Below, in pieces: positions 33,836-42,572 of a stretch of DNA of 64,000 nucleotides (position 1 is its first letter; every line of letters starts with the position of its first letter). The notes beneath the pieces are model-generated. The model saw nothing but the letters and a program-made list of their open reading frames with translations, was not told the origin of the DNA and searched no databases. The position numbers and the translations under genes are program-made. Source of the stretch: Verrucolacustris sp044348085 (GTDB taxonomy: Bacteria; Verrucomicrobiota; Verrucomicrobiia; Methylacidiphilales; Verrucolacustridaceae); contig JBIKTM010000003.1 in NCBI GenBank assembly GCA_044348085.1, positions 1 to 64,000 of the forward strand, read 5' to 3'.

Positions 33836-34536
33836 GGCCGTATCCAACCCAGCATCACCCCGACAGGAATGGAGCTAAACCCTACAAAAAGCGCCAAGGC
33901 CAAAATCCATGCCCCCGCCTGAATGACCTGAACCAACTGCCTGTCTCGTAACCCAAACGTCTGAAAAACACTCGCTGCTCCATGCTTCAAATGGGAAAAA
34001 AGCAGGGCCATCGCAATCAGATAGAACCCGCTGATCCATGGATTTGAAAAACCTTTGATCACCATCCGATACACATCGTGCATTGCCACACCACTCACGG
34101 CCGTTTCCATACTCGCATACGATTTGTCCACCACTTGGGCGGTAAAATGGAGGAGATGGAACACCACAAAACCTAAAATCACTGTCCCGCTAATCACCAT
34201 CGTCACGCTCGTCCATGTCACCTTCAGTCGCGATTTTCTTCCCACGACCGCATAGTCGACAGGCTTCGCCCTTCGATTTTCCCGCGCCAAGGAAAGTGTT
34301 CCCCAGATGTGGAGGGCGGTCACCGCAATTAAGCCCAAACGAAAACCCCAAAGCACCAGCGGATAGGAGTGCAGAAGGTGGGCGTATAAATTGATCTTAT
34401 CTGGCGTGCCCGCAAACATTTGCAGATTTCCCGTCATGTGAATGAAGATAAAGCCGATCATCAAAATCCCTGTGATGGCCACAATCCACTTCCTTCCAAT
34501 CGAGGATTGAATCATAGACGTAATTTGTGTGCTCAT
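33832..34536 (-). CDS. sdhC: Succinate dehydrogenase cytochrome b subunit, B-type
   Basis: The 234-residue protein has five membrane helices (about 15-35, 58-78, 103-127, 158-178, 205-228) with conserved His residues (FIFIHMTGNLQMF, LHIWGTLSLA, VVFHLLHF, HLKHGAASVFQTFG) that ligate the two haems of cytochrome b558-type anchors. It anchors SdhA and SdhB and reduces menaquinone. It is first in the sdhCAB operon. No good ribosome binding site is seen, and a perfect palindrome (34545-34561) lies just before the start. Confidence 0.93.
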   Translation of the reverse strand: MSTQITSMIQSSIGRKWIVAITGILMIGFIFIHMTGNLQMFAGTPDKINLYAHLLHSYPLVLWGFRLGLIAVTALHIWGTLSLARENRRAKPVDYAVVGRKSRLKVTWTSVTMVISGTVILGFVVFHLLHFTAQVVDKSYASMETAVSGVAMHDVYRMVIKGFSNPWISGFYLIAMALLFSHLKHGAASVFQTFGLRDRQLVQVIQAGAWILALALFVGFSSIPVGVMLGWIRP

Positions 34537-34544
34537 GGTTTGGG

Positions 34545-34561
34545 CATTTGCAGGGCAAATG
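34545..34561. promoter_or_regulatory. Perfect palindrome just upstream of sdhC
   Basis: CATTTGC-AGG-GCAAATG is a 7-bp inverted repeat with a 3-nt spacer, 8 nt before the sdhC start codon. In RNA it would form a hairpin where the ribosome binding site should be; in DNA it has operator symmetry. Either would regulate sdhCAB. Confidence 0.5.
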
Positions 34562-34632
34562 TTTGCTTAGTAGAAAATGCGCTCTTCTTCCCCTTCTGTC
34601 AAAATCCCTCCACCCCTATAAGAACCCAAAAA

Positions 34633-35292
34633 TCAAAGTCTCAGATCCTCTAATGCCTCCCAGAGACCCTTCTTGGGCCTCTCGACCAAAGAACAGAGCC
34701 AACCCGCCCCCTCTGCACCTGCGTGATCACTTTTCGGGTCGTCCCCGATCAAGGCACACTCATGCGAACGAACCCCCACTACCTCCTCCGCCTTTCGGAA
34801 AAATCCAGTACCCGGCTTCTCCACACCCCACTCCTCTGAAATTAAAATAGGATCTAGCTCCTTTGCCCAAGAAAACCCTGACAAAACAGTGCGTAAACGC
34901 GGATCCCAGTTGGATAATAGCCCAACTCGGACTCCCTGATTCCGAACTGCCTCAATCACTTCGCCCGTCTCAGGAAAATCTTGCCACGCTTCTGGTAGGG
35001 CAAAGGCCTCATAGACCTCCTCAAAATATTCGGAAAAAGAAAAATCCACGGGCATTTGCGCAATCTGCACACTTTCATAAACAATTCGTTTCCATCCATC
35101 CTTTCCTAAAGTTCCATCGGCACCCGCCCCCTCTTCTCTTCTTTTTTTCCAAGCCATCCGAAATCCTTTTTCAAATACCTCCTCATCGCCTCTCCATCCA
35201 TGCGAGGCCGCAATTCGCGCATAAGTTTTTCCAACAGGCTCGGCAGGGTGAAGCAGGGTTCCCCCCGCATCAAAAAATAGAACGCGAATCAC
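34633..35292 (-). CDS. HAD-superfamily hydrolase
   Basis: The 219-residue protein begins at a GTG that overlaps the folC stop (GTGA). HAD motifs are in place: motif I VLFFDAGGTLLHP (the second catalytic Asp is Gly here, as in some subfamily I members), motif II GLLSNWD, motif III Lys in EEWGVEKPGTGFF, and motif IV ALIGDDPKSDHAGAEGAGW. A helical cap lies between motifs I and II. It is probably a phosphatase of the HDHD3/REG-2 kind; the missing second Asp makes phosphatase activity less certain. Confidence 0.85.
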   Translation of the reverse strand: MIRVLFFDAGGTLLHPAEPVGKTYARIAASHGWRGDEEVFEKGFRMAWKKRREEGAGADGTLGKDGWKRIVYESVQIAQMPVDFSFSEYFEEVYEAFALPEAWQDFPETGEVIEAVRNQGVRVGLLSNWDPRLRTVLSGFSWAKELDPILISEEWGVEKPGTGFFRKAEEVVGVRSHECALIGDDPKSDHAGAEGAGWLCSLVERPKKGLWEALEDLRL

Positions 35293-36443
35293 TCCAAATC
35301 CTCTCCCACCTCCCGTAGCACCTCACCCACAAGCACCAAAGACCCCAACAGTAGCGTTCCTCCTCGTGTTGGATTCCGCTCATCCTCCATCACTGCTTCC
35401 GGAACACTACGCCATAAACGATCGGGATGGACTTCCCACTCTAACGGACTCGATCCTCTTTTGCTCTGCAACTCTACCCCCCACAATTCAGTGCCTGTCT
35501 TTCGAAGTTGCGCCAAGATTTTATTGGCTGGCTTATCTTCCAAACACCCAAAAATCACCCGACCCGGCATCTCAAAGAACAGCCCCTGCCAAGTTTGCAA
35601 GGCCGCGCGTACTCCTTCCAAATTGTGTGCTCCATCCAACACCCGCCGATTTCGTCCCTTCAGCCGCATAAATCTTCCTGGCCAAACAGTTCGCTCCAAT
35701 CCCTTCGCGATAATCGAATCCGGAAACCCCAAATACCTTCCAACGGCAATCGCAAGCGCCATATTTTGCCTTTGGTGAGCTCCCTCCAAAGGTAGTCGAT
35801 CCTTCCCCTGAACCAACGGTTTCACCACCTTCCATGGACACCTCAACCTCTTGGCTCGAGATGCCAGGATCTTTTCCGCCGCTCTCGGCCATGGAGCGGA
35901 AAATACAGGCACTCTCCTCTTTAAAATACCCGCTTTCTCCATTCCGATTTTTTTCCAACCAATTCCCAATACCGATTCATGATCCCGCCCCAGCGAGGTC
36001 AACACACAGCACTCAGGCACGATCACATTGGTCGCGTCAAGACGTCCTCCCATACCCGTTTCCCAAATCACAAAATCCACCTTCGCTTCGCGAAAAATCA
36101 GCAAAGCCAAAACCGTGATCGCTTCAAAGAAGGTCGGCCTACCTTTCGCTGGCCATTGCCGAATCTTTCGAATCAATACCTCAAGATGCTTTTGGAGCAC
36201 CCTTTGCTCCACTTTTCTGCCTCCACACCGAAACCGCTCGCGAAAATCGACCAAGTGCGGGGATGTGTAGAGCCCCGAGAAAAATCCCGCGACCCGTAGA
36301 ATCGAGTCGATCGCAGCCGCCGTGGATCCCTTCCCATTGGTTCCAGCCAAATGAATAAAATTGAGCCCCTTTTCCGGATGCCCGACTTGGGTAAGCAACT
36401 TTTTTGTACGACCTAAGCCTGGTTGAATGCCTGCGGCACACAC
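35289..36443 (-). CDS. folC: Folylpolyglutamate synthase / dihydrofolate synthase
   Basis: FolC adds glutamate to dihydropteroate and folates. The 384-residue protein shows IHLAGTNGKGSTAAAIDSIL (P-loop), GLYTSPHLVDFRERF, FVIWETGMGGRLDATNVI, LTSLGRDHESVLG with the metal ligands, and VLDGAHNLEGVRAAL in the C-terminal domain. The start is a GTG at 36443. Family-like sequence (SDSVARLERV) continues about 12 codons upstream of it in the same frame, but no ATG, GTG or TTG is available there, only a CTG overlapping the accD stop, so the true start is open. It is 32 nt downstream of accD. Confidence 0.93.
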   Translation of the reverse strand: MCAAGIQPGLGRTKKLLTQVGHPEKGLNFIHLAGTNGKGSTAAAIDSILRVAGFFSGLYTSPHLVDFRERFRCGGRKVEQRVLQKHLEVLIRKIRQWPAKGRPTFFEAITVLALLIFREAKVDFVIWETGMGGRLDATNVIVPECCVLTSLGRDHESVLGIGWKKIGMEKAGILKRRVPVFSAPWPRAAEKILASRAKRLRCPWKVVKPLVQGKDRLPLEGAHQRQNMALAIAVGRYLGFPDSIIAKGLERTVWPGRFMRLKGRNRRVLDGAHNLEGVRAALQTWQGLFFEMPGRVIFGCLEDKPANKILAQLRKTGTELWGVELQSKRGSSPLEWEVHPDRLWRSVPEAVMEDERNPTRGGTLLLGSLVLVGEVLREVGEDLE

Positions 36444-36475
36444 CCGCTCCAGTCGAGCTACGGAGTCAGACTGCT

Positions 36476-37318
36476 TCAGAGGTAGTGGAGGAGACGCGCC
36501 AAGGCCCCCTTCATCTCGGAGCGTGAAATAATCATGTCGATCAACCCGCGCTCGTGCAGAAATTCTGATGTTTGGAACTCCTTTGGAAGCTCCTGCTGGG
36601 TCGTCTCCCGAATTACACGTGCTCCGGCAAATCCAATCATCGCCTTCGGCTCCGCTACAATGATGTCCCCCAAAGAGGCAAAACTCGCCATCACTCCTGC
36701 CATCGTAGGGTTGGTGAGAACAGAAATAAACGGCAAGCCAGCCGCCCCCAACTTTGCCAAAGCCCCGCTCGTCTTCGCCATCTGCATCAGACTGAACATT
36801 CCCTCATACATCCTCGCACCCCCCGAGGCGGAAAAAATGATCACGGGCATTTTCTTTTCTAAGCCCCTTTCAATCGTTCTCGTTACCTTTTCCCCCACCA
36901 CTACCCCCATGCTTCCACCCAAGAAAGCAAACTCCATCGCTCCTAACGAAACCTCCCGCCCTCCGATTTTTCCTACTCCACTGATCATGGCATCAGGCAT
37001 TCCGGTTTTCTTTCGATTCGCCTTAAGCTTGCTGGCGTAACTCGCCACTCCTTTGAACTGCAAGACATCCACCGCCTCCATCTTCGCATCGTGTTCCTGA
37101 AACTTTCCACCATCACAGACCGAAACCAGACGCTCTCTGGCCCCAAAAGGAAAGTGATGTTCGCACTTGGGGCAAACCTGATGATTTTTTTTAAGGACCT
37201 GATTGTACACCACCTCCCCACAACTCGGGCACTTCGTCCATAGCCCGGTGGGCACACCCCGAGCTCGAGGTTTTGCCTCTTTCCTAGGCTCATATTTCCT
37301 GCGTTCAAATACCGCCAT
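36476..37318 (-). CDS. accD: Acetyl-CoA carboxylase carboxyltransferase, beta subunit
   Basis: With AccA it transfers CO2 from carboxybiotin to acetyl-CoA to form malonyl-CoA. The 280-residue protein has the N-terminal zinc ribbon (CPSCGEVVYNQ, CPKCEHHF), then the crotonase-like domain with SGVGKIGGREVSLGAMEFAF, FSASGGARMYEGMFSLMQMA and NPTMAGVMASFASLGDIIVA, and EPKAMIGFAGARVIRETT. The partner accA lies 1.6 kb away on the opposite strand, so the two subunits are not in one operon. Confidence 0.96.
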   Translation of the reverse strand: MAVFERRKYEPRKEAKPRARGVPTGLWTKCPSCGEVVYNQVLKKNHQVCPKCEHHFPFGARERLVSVCDGGKFQEHDAKMEAVDVLQFKGVASYASKLKANRKKTGMPDAMISGVGKIGGREVSLGAMEFAFLGGSMGVVVGEKVTRTIERGLEKKMPVIIFSASGGARMYEGMFSLMQMAKTSGALAKLGAAGLPFISVLTNPTMAGVMASFASLGDIIVAEPKAMIGFAGARVIRETTQQELPKEFQTSEFLHERGLIDMIISRSEMKGALARLLHYL

Positions 37319-37328
37319 AAATTGTGTT

Positions 37329-37991
37329 TTATCCTCGGGCCACGGTCAGAGCCGCAACCTCCTCGGCTCCTGCTTGTTTCAGGACCCGCGCACATGCGTC
37401 TGCAGTAGCTCCTGTCGTGAACACGTCATCACATAGTAGCAATCGCCGTCCTTGGGGGTCAAACCCAGGAGCAAGGGCCAATGCCCCCCTCAAATTCCGC
37501 AACCGTTCCGCCCTACGCAATCGTGCCTGCGGAGGGGTGGCTTTAACCCGAACCAATCCCTCCTCCACCTTCACCCCAACCTTTGATCCTAACCAACCCG
37601 CAATTTCCGAGCTCTGATTAAATCCTCGCTCTTTACGGCGGTCGGGATGAATCGGCACAGGAATCAGAGCATCCCACCTTTCTTCCGCATAGTAGCGCTG
37701 GAACCCATCCCTCATCCATCGGCCCAACCACGGTCGAAGGAAATACTCCCGCTGATATTTAAAACGAAGCACCACCTCCCGAACTGTACCTACCGCACGA
37801 TACGCCGCCCGCACCCGAGTTAAAGCCCACCGTCGGCCCGTACAATTACTGCAAAGAAACTCTCCCGGCGCATGCCGTACGTAAGGCTCCGCACACCTCG
37901 AACAAAACGGCTCCTTTAATTGCACCCATGGTCGCGGGGGTCGCCCCACGGGAAATACCAAACCTCGAAACGCTTCAAGCCAAACGCGCAC
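37329..37991 (-). CDS. ComF-family phosphoribosyltransferase-like protein
   Basis: ComF proteins are needed for DNA uptake or processing in competent bacteria. The 220-residue product has an N-terminal zinc-finger-like region (FCSRCAEPYV, FLCSNCTG), then a phosphoribosyltransferase fold with IPVPIHPDRRKERGFNQSSE and the PRPP-binding loop LLLCDDVFTTGATADACARVL. It starts with a GTG at 37991, inside the last codons of the CPBP protease gene (17-nt overlap), and is followed by accD after 10 nt. Confidence 0.9.
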   Translation of the reverse strand: MRVWLEAFRGLVFPVGRPPRPWVQLKEPFCSRCAEPYVRHAPGEFLCSNCTGRRWALTRVRAAYRAVGTVREVVLRFKYQREYFLRPWLGRWMRDGFQRYYAEERWDALIPVPIHPDRRKERGFNQSSEIAGWLGSKVGVKVEEGLVRVKATPPQARLRRAERLRNLRGALALAPGFDPQGRRLLLCDDVFTTGATADACARVLKQAGAEEVAALTVARG

Positions 37992-38832
37992 GAATGGGTT
38001 GCCCCCAAAGCCAAAACGTTACAACGAGAAGCAGCAAAAAAGGCAGTGGTCCCTCCTCCAAGGATGGCCCCCACCATCCTGCCACCGCCGCAGGCACCGT
38101 AGGCCACGCACTCTCCGCCCAGCGCAGACCCGCCACCCAACCCGCATGCAAACCGATCGCCCCCGCTAACGTTTTCTCATTCCAAACCACTCGAGCCAAA
38201 ATCAAACCTATCAAAATAAGCCCTCCCAATTTCCAAAGATGCGAACTCCCTGACCATAACTCCAACCTCCCCCAAGCCAAAAAACCCTCCGCCCATCCCA
38301 CCTCCCCACTCAGCCCAGGCCGAATAAAATGCGCCACCGCAAAGATCAAAGCCCCCACAAAAATCGTGACCCCTACCCCCCTTTCTCCGACAGCTCTCCA
38401 CCACGCCAACCCCAATACGCCACGGAAAAAAAACTCCTCTAAAATTCCTACCAACAGCCCCGTCCCTACTGCCCCTGCCCAAACTCCCACCCCAGGCACC
38501 CCCCCCCAACCCCTCACCCCTAACAGCACCTGCACCGCTACTACCGCACCCACCATGATAAACCCCACACACGCCCACATTCCCAAACGACCCAATTCCC
38601 TCCTCCATCTACCTACATCGATCCACCCCCTCGGATTCTCACCCCACCAATTCATCAATCCCACCGCAAAGACCAGTGCCACCCCCAACTCCACCCGGCC
38701 GAAAATCCTCGAAAAAGGGAAAACCCCTGGCGTTATCGACTCCACAGCGCGCGCCACAGGCCACGCCAAAACTGAAGTCGTGAGCCACCAGAGCCCGAAA
38801 TATCCCAAAATCCCTATCACTCCGCGGTTCAT
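37975..38832 (-). CDS. CPBP-family intramembrane protease (CAAX-like)
   Basis: The start is the ATG at 38832 (MNRGVIGILGYFG), giving 285 residues. The frame stays open upstream but that part is only the antisense of accA. About eight membrane helices are predicted. The glutamate protease motif GILEEFFFRGVLG and the later His in FAVAHFIRPG fit the CPBP/Rce1 family (EExxxR and the FxxxH motif). These proteases act in protein maturation or bacteriocin self-immunity in some bacteria; the substrate here is unknown. The coding strand is very G-rich and Trp/Gly-rich. Confidence 0.88.
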   Translation of the reverse strand: MNRGVIGILGYFGLWWLTTSVLAWPVARAVESITPGVFPFSRIFGRVELGVALVFAVGLMNWWGENPRGWIDVGRWRRELGRLGMWACVGFIMVGAVVAVQVLLGVRGWGGVPGVGVWAGAVGTGLLVGILEEFFFRGVLGLAWWRAVGERGVGVTIFVGALIFAVAHFIRPGLSGEVGWAEGFLAWGRLELWSGSSHLWKLGGLILIGLILARVVWNEKTLAGAIGLHAGWVAGLRWAESAWPTVPAAVAGWWGPSLEEGPLPFLLLLVVTFWLWGQPIRARLA

Positions 38833-38928
38833 CCGACTATCTTGCGCTCCTTTCTCTGCCCACCGCCAACTTTTTTCCTCTCCCCCAGCGTTGCCCCAAT
38901 CCGATGCATCGTTTAATCTTCTATAACA

Positions 38929-39900
38929 ATGGCCGAAGCCAAGCCCATCGCCCCACTGGAGTTTGAAAAGCCTCTTGCAGATCTGGAAAAACGGATCGAG
39001 GAACTTCGAAAGCTCTCGGGCAAACAAAAACTTGGTGCCGAAGCCGAAATCACCTCCCTTCAAAGAAAATGGGCGGACGCCCGCCGAGAGGTCTACGGCA
39101 ACTTGACCCCTTGGCAGCGCATTCAAATCGTTCGCCACCCTCAACGCCCTTACCTGCTCGACTACTTGCGCCATGGCGCCACCGAGCTCTTCGAACTCGG
39201 TGGCGACCGCGCCTTTGGCGAAGATCGTGCGCTGATCGGCGGTTTGGCCACCTTGGACGGACAACGCGTTGTCTTCCTCGGCCACCAAAAAGGTCGGGAT
39301 ACAAAAGAGAACCTCCTCCGCAATTTCGGATGTGCCCATCCCGAAGGATATCGAAAAGCCCTTCGCTTGATGCGTCTGGCAGATCGATTTCGCCTTCCCA
39401 TCATTACCTTCATCGATACCCCTGGCGCATTTCCCGGCGTGGCCAGCGAAGAACGGCACGTCGCTGAAGCCATTGCTGTGAACATCCGCGAAATGTTTAA
39501 CTTCCGCGTCCCCATCATCGCCGTTGTCATCGGGGAAGGAGGAAGCGGGGGCGCATTGGGAATCGGCGTCGCGAATCGGGTCCTGATCCTCGAAAACGCC
39601 TACTACTCCGTGATCTCCCCTGAGGGATGCGCCAGCATTCTCTGGAAAGATCGGGCCTTCGCTCCCCAAGCTGCGGAAGCGCTTCGCATCTCTTCAAAAG
39701 ACCTGCTCCAGCTTGGCCTCGTAGATGAAGTGATCCCGGAACCGACTGGCGGCGCACACAGGGATTGGAAAACCACGATCTCAAACACGATGGACAGAAT
39801 TCGCCACCATCTTGCAGAGTTGATTCAACTTCCCCAATCCCGTCTTATCGAAACACGCCACGCTCGCTTTCGTGCCATTGGCACAATCCAAGAACCTTAG
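38929..39900 (+). CDS. accA: Acetyl-CoA carboxylase carboxyltransferase, alpha subunit
   Basis: AccA pairs with AccD to carboxylate acetyl-CoA. The 323-residue length is typical. Motifs: LEFEKPLADLEKRIEELRKL at the N-terminus, RHPQRPYLLDYL, ELGGDRAFGEDRALIGGLA, HQKGRDTKENLLRNFG, FIDTPGAFPGVASEERH, VVIGEGGSGGALGIGVANR and SPEGCASILWKD. It is divergent from the CPBP/comF/accD group with a 96-nt gap and convergent with the McsA-like gene. Confidence 0.97.
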   Translation: MAEAKPIAPLEFEKPLADLEKRIEELRKLSGKQKLGAEAEITSLQRKWADARREVYGNLTPWQRIQIVRHPQRPYLLDYLRHGATELFELGGDRAFGEDRALIGGLATLDGQRVVFLGHQKGRDTKENLLRNFGCAHPEGYRKALRLMRLADRFRLPIITFIDTPGAFPGVASEERHVAEAIAVNIREMFNFRVPIIAVVIGEGGSGGALGIGVANRVLILENAYYSVISPEGCASILWKDRAFAPQAAEALRISSKDLLQLGLVDEVIPEPTGGAHRDWKTTISNTMDRIRHHLAELIQLPQSRLIETRHARFRAIGTIQEP

Positions 39901-39904
39901 TTTT

Positions 39905-40444
39905 CTACCCATCCTCCCCAATTTTTCCTAACTCGTCCCGAATCCGGGCCGCCTCCTCAAACTGCTCTTTTCCCACTGCCGTGCTCAGATCCTCTTGCAG
40001 ACGCTTCTTGCTCGGCTTTCGCAAGCTCTTGGGCACTTTGCCTGCATGACGCGTCCCTTTCTGACAATCATTCAAAACATCCTGTAACAGGGACGAAAAT
40101 ATCCCATAGCAATCCCCACAACCCAATCGTCCCGTTTTTCGAACATCCTCAGAAGTGAAACCACAACTCGGACACTTGTTAGAGGCCGTAGGGGTCGGAG
40201 TAGGAATGAGAAGCGATTTGGCGGAAATCTCCTTAATCTCATTCTCCACCGCAGCCGCAGGATCCTCTTTCCCCTTGCTGGATGCTAACTTTGAAACAGC
40301 TCCCCATATGTCGAAATCCACCAGATCTTTTTGTGCCAACTGGGGAATACACTTCTCACACACGTGCACGTCGATCGACTTCGCGTTCACCAGCTTGCTC
40401 AAATGGCATGTCGCTTGGTTGCCCGGACAGAAGGTGCACTCCAT
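39905..40444 (-). CDS. McsA-like protein with zinc-binding and UvrB/UvrC-motif domains
   Basis: The 179-residue protein has an N-terminal four-cysteine zinc unit (CTFCPGNQATCHLSKLVN with CEKC), a second one (CPSCGFTSEDVRKTGRLGCG DCYG), and a C-terminal UvrB/UvrC motif (LQEDLSTAVGKEQFEEAARI). This is the architecture of McsA, the activator of the arginine kinase McsB in Clp protein quality control. No mcsB, ctsR or clpC gene is adjacent in this window. Confidence 0.88.
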   Translation of the reverse strand: MECTFCPGNQATCHLSKLVNAKSIDVHVCEKCIPQLAQKDLVDFDIWGAVSKLASSKGKEDPAAAVENEIKEISAKSLLIPTPTPTASNKCPSCGFTSEDVRKTGRLGCGDCYGIFSSLLQDVLNDCQKGTRHAGKVPKSLRKPSKKRLQEDLSTAVGKEQFEEAARIRDELGKIGEDG

Positions 40445-40459
40445 AACTAGAAATTAACC

Positions 40460-41365
40460 ATGCCCAACCCGCTAGGCAAATCTCCCGCCCAAGACCTTCA
40501 GTGGCTTTCCGCGAAAGTTTGGGAACAGATTCTTGCCTCAAACACGACCGCTTTTCTTGCTGCTTACGGCGCAGGCCTCCGTGCAGAACGATGGGGCAAC
40601 GCCCTTCGCTGGATCAGTTCTGCACCCCTCGTCACGCCTCCCCCTTCACCTCCCCCTTCTCTCTCATGGCAACCGACCACAATCCTCTATCAGGAGGATT
40701 TGAATCCCATTGCCACATTTTTACTGGGTGAAACCTTTCAACAGGAAGTCGCGGAACTGGGCTTACACTATGCGATCGATCTCTCCCCAAACATCTCCCC
40801 TGGCCTTTTCCCGGATCAACGAAAAAACCGCCTTCACCTGAAATCCCTTCGCCCCTCCCGCCTCCTGAACCTCTTTGCTCACACCTGTGCTTTCGGTGTC
40901 CTCGCCGCTTCCGTCGGAGCCGAAACTCTGAATATCGATTCCTCTTCCCGCTCTCTCGCCCGCGGAAAAGCAAACTACCAACTCAACCACCTAGGCGGTT
41001 CTACCCACCGCTTCTGGACGGAAGATGTTCGCCGCGTCCTTCCCCGATTAGCCCGTCGGAGCGAGACCTTTGATGCCATCATCCTGGATCCCCCCACCTT
41101 TTCTCACGGGGGACGAGGCCGCGCGTTTCGAATCCACCGCGAGCTCGAACCTCTTCTTCTTGCCTGCTTACCCCTTCTCGCACCACGTGGCTCCCTCCTC
41201 CTCTCGATCAATCAAGCCGAAACCACCCCAACGAATCTTCACTCTACGGTTCTAGAGATTCTCCAACGCGAAGCTTGTTCCGCACAGATCCTACCCGGCC
41301 ATCGCCCTGAAGATATTCCCCCCGAGCGAATGCCCTCCACCCTTTGGATCGTTCGGCAGGATTGA
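40460..41365 (+). CDS. SAM-dependent RNA methyltransferase, RlmI/RlmK-like
   Basis: The 301-residue protein matches the C-terminal methyltransferase unit of the RlmI/RlmK class of 23S rRNA cytosine/guanine methylases: ALDLSPNISPGLFPDQR-like segment, LLNLFAHTCAFGVLAASVGA as the SAM-binding motif I, NIDSSSRSLARGKANYQLN, and FDAIILDPPTFSHGG as motif IV. The N-terminal domain is different from RlmI and lacks a PUA domain. The target base is not readable. It is divergent from the McsA-like gene, 15 nt apart. Confidence 0.85.
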   Translation: MPNPLGKSPAQDLQWLSAKVWEQILASNTTAFLAAYGAGLRAERWGNALRWISSAPLVTPPPSPPPSLSWQPTTILYQEDLNPIATFLLGETFQQEVAELGLHYAIDLSPNISPGLFPDQRKNRLHLKSLRPSRLLNLFAHTCAFGVLAASVGAETLNIDSSSRSLARGKANYQLNHLGGSTHRFWTEDVRRVLPRLARRSETFDAIILDPPTFSHGGRGRAFRIHRELEPLLLACLPLLAPRGSLLLSINQAETTPTNLHSTVLEILQREACSAQILPGHRPEDIPPERMPSTLWIVRQD

Positions 41366-41946
41366 CACCCCGCCTCGACGATCGAATTGTACCTCCTGTG
41401 CACGGACTCCTCTCTTTGGCCTCAGTCGCGCTAAACCTGTTTCGCGAGTTCGTCCCTGGACATCCGGATGCCGCACGCTTCTGGCTCGAAATCGGTGCAG
41501 GCTCCCTTTCTCTTCTCGTCGTACTTGGGCTCCTCCTCCGATTTTTTGGATCGGAAAATGCCCGCCCTGGACTTCTGACAGTAGGAGCCACTATAGGCCT
41601 CCTGCTCCTTGCCGCAGGCCCAGCCGCCGTCGAACTCTATCTTATTCCCTCCGTCCCTGCCTCAACCTTGGCCCATATTGATACCTTCTCCAATTGGGTA
41701 GGGCAGCGCATCCATCAACCCCCTTGGCCAGCCCGAACTGCTCTCCTTTCCCTCGGCCTCGTTCTCAGCCTGATGTTTGTTGTAATTCCACTGACCAAGT
41801 GGACATTTCGTGTTCCCCACTTTCTCTCTCTTCTCACATGGCTCGTGGCATTAACGACTGCAGGCACCATCTCCTCCCTCATCCGAGTGAAACTCCCTCC
41901 CGTGCCTAATGCCCAAGTGGAAAAGAGTAAGCTTCCCTCCCCCTAA
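41362..41946 (+). CDS. Four-helix membrane protein of unknown function (DUF2231-like)
   Basis: The product of about 194 residues has four hydrophobic helices at roughly 10-28, 45-65, 72-92 and 125-175 (two close segments). The opening PPVHGLLSLASVALNLF resembles the histidine-bearing first helix of DUF2231-type membrane proteins. I place the start at a TTG that overlaps the stop of the methyltransferase gene (TTGA); an earlier TTG (41344) and a GTG (41398) are possible. The role is unknown. It overlaps the 3' end of the convergent acyltransferase gene by four bases. Confidence 0.62.
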   Translation: MTPRLDDRIVPPVHGLLSLASVALNLFREFVPGHPDAARFWLEIGAGSLSLLVVLGLLLRFFGSENARPGLLTVGATIGLLLLAAGPAAVELYLIPSVPASTLAHIDTFSNWVGQRIHQPPWPARTALLSLGLVLSLMFVVIPLTKWTFRVPHFLSLLTWLVALTTAGTISSLIRVKLPPVPNAQVEKSKLPSP

Positions 41947-42572
41947 TCGCCCAGAGCTTCCTCCAACTTCCGCCGCGCCTCTTCAAACGTATTGGGGTCA
42001 GGGGATGGAGGCGGGAGTATATTCGGTCCAATCACCAGACGACAGATAGATCCAGGCAAAGGAATTTGAAATCGATCCCACGAGGGCAGTTCCCACTTCC
42101 AACTGTAGTGAACAGTTGCGGGGATAATCGAAACTCCGCTCGCCGCTGCCACGGCTAACACCCCATCTTGCACTTTTCCACGCGGCCCCCTCGGGCCATC
42201 CGGCGTGATGACAATATCCCGTGCATTTTTTTGTCCTAACTCTCGCACCATCTCCAGCATCGCCCCCACCCCACCTTTCGAAGTGGATCCTCGTGCCGTC
42301 TCAAGCCCAAATCGCTGCGCGACTTGGGAAATAAACTCTCCATCGCGACTCCGACTGATCAGGACCAAACACTTGCGTCGTGCACAGAAACGCTCGTAAA
42401 CATACGACATCAGGAGAATCCGATTGTGCCAAAACACAAAGATTCGCGGGTCCCTCTCCTCTTGTTGAAGAATTCGATCCGGATCCTCCAAACGGAAACG
42501 GATCGTCCACGCTAAAGCGCGGATCAATCCCGCCACCAAAGGAGGACTGGTTTGGGCTAAAAACCTCTTCAT
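41943..42572 (-). CDS. DUF374 lysophospholipid-acyltransferase-like protein
   Basis: The 209-residue protein belongs to DUF374, a lysophospholipid/lipid A acyltransferase relative. It has FVFWHNRILLMSYVY (the His of the catalytic region), VLISRSRDGEFISQVAQRFG, ARGSTSKGGVGAMLEMVREL and VITPDGPRGPRGKVQDGVLA. The start ATG at 42572 overlaps the stop of the upstream MFS gene (ATGA); a longer frame lies inside that gene. A role in envelope lipid acylation is inferred from family. Confidence 0.87.
   Translation of the reverse strand: MKRFLAQTSPPLVAGLIRALAWTIRFRLEDPDRILQQEERDPRIFVFWHNRILLMSYVYERFCARRKCLVLISRSRDGEFISQVAQRFGLETARGSTSKGGVGAMLEMVRELGQKNARDIVITPDGPRGPRGKVQDGVLAVAAASGVSIIPATVHYSWKWELPSWDRFQIPLPGSICRLVIGPNILPPPSPDPNTFEEARRKLEEALGD

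Noticed and set aside
38833..39669. Long N-terminal extension of the CPBP protease frame
   Set aside because: It is the antisense of accA, which has full family similarity; the protease motifs and membrane helices begin at the ATG at 38832.
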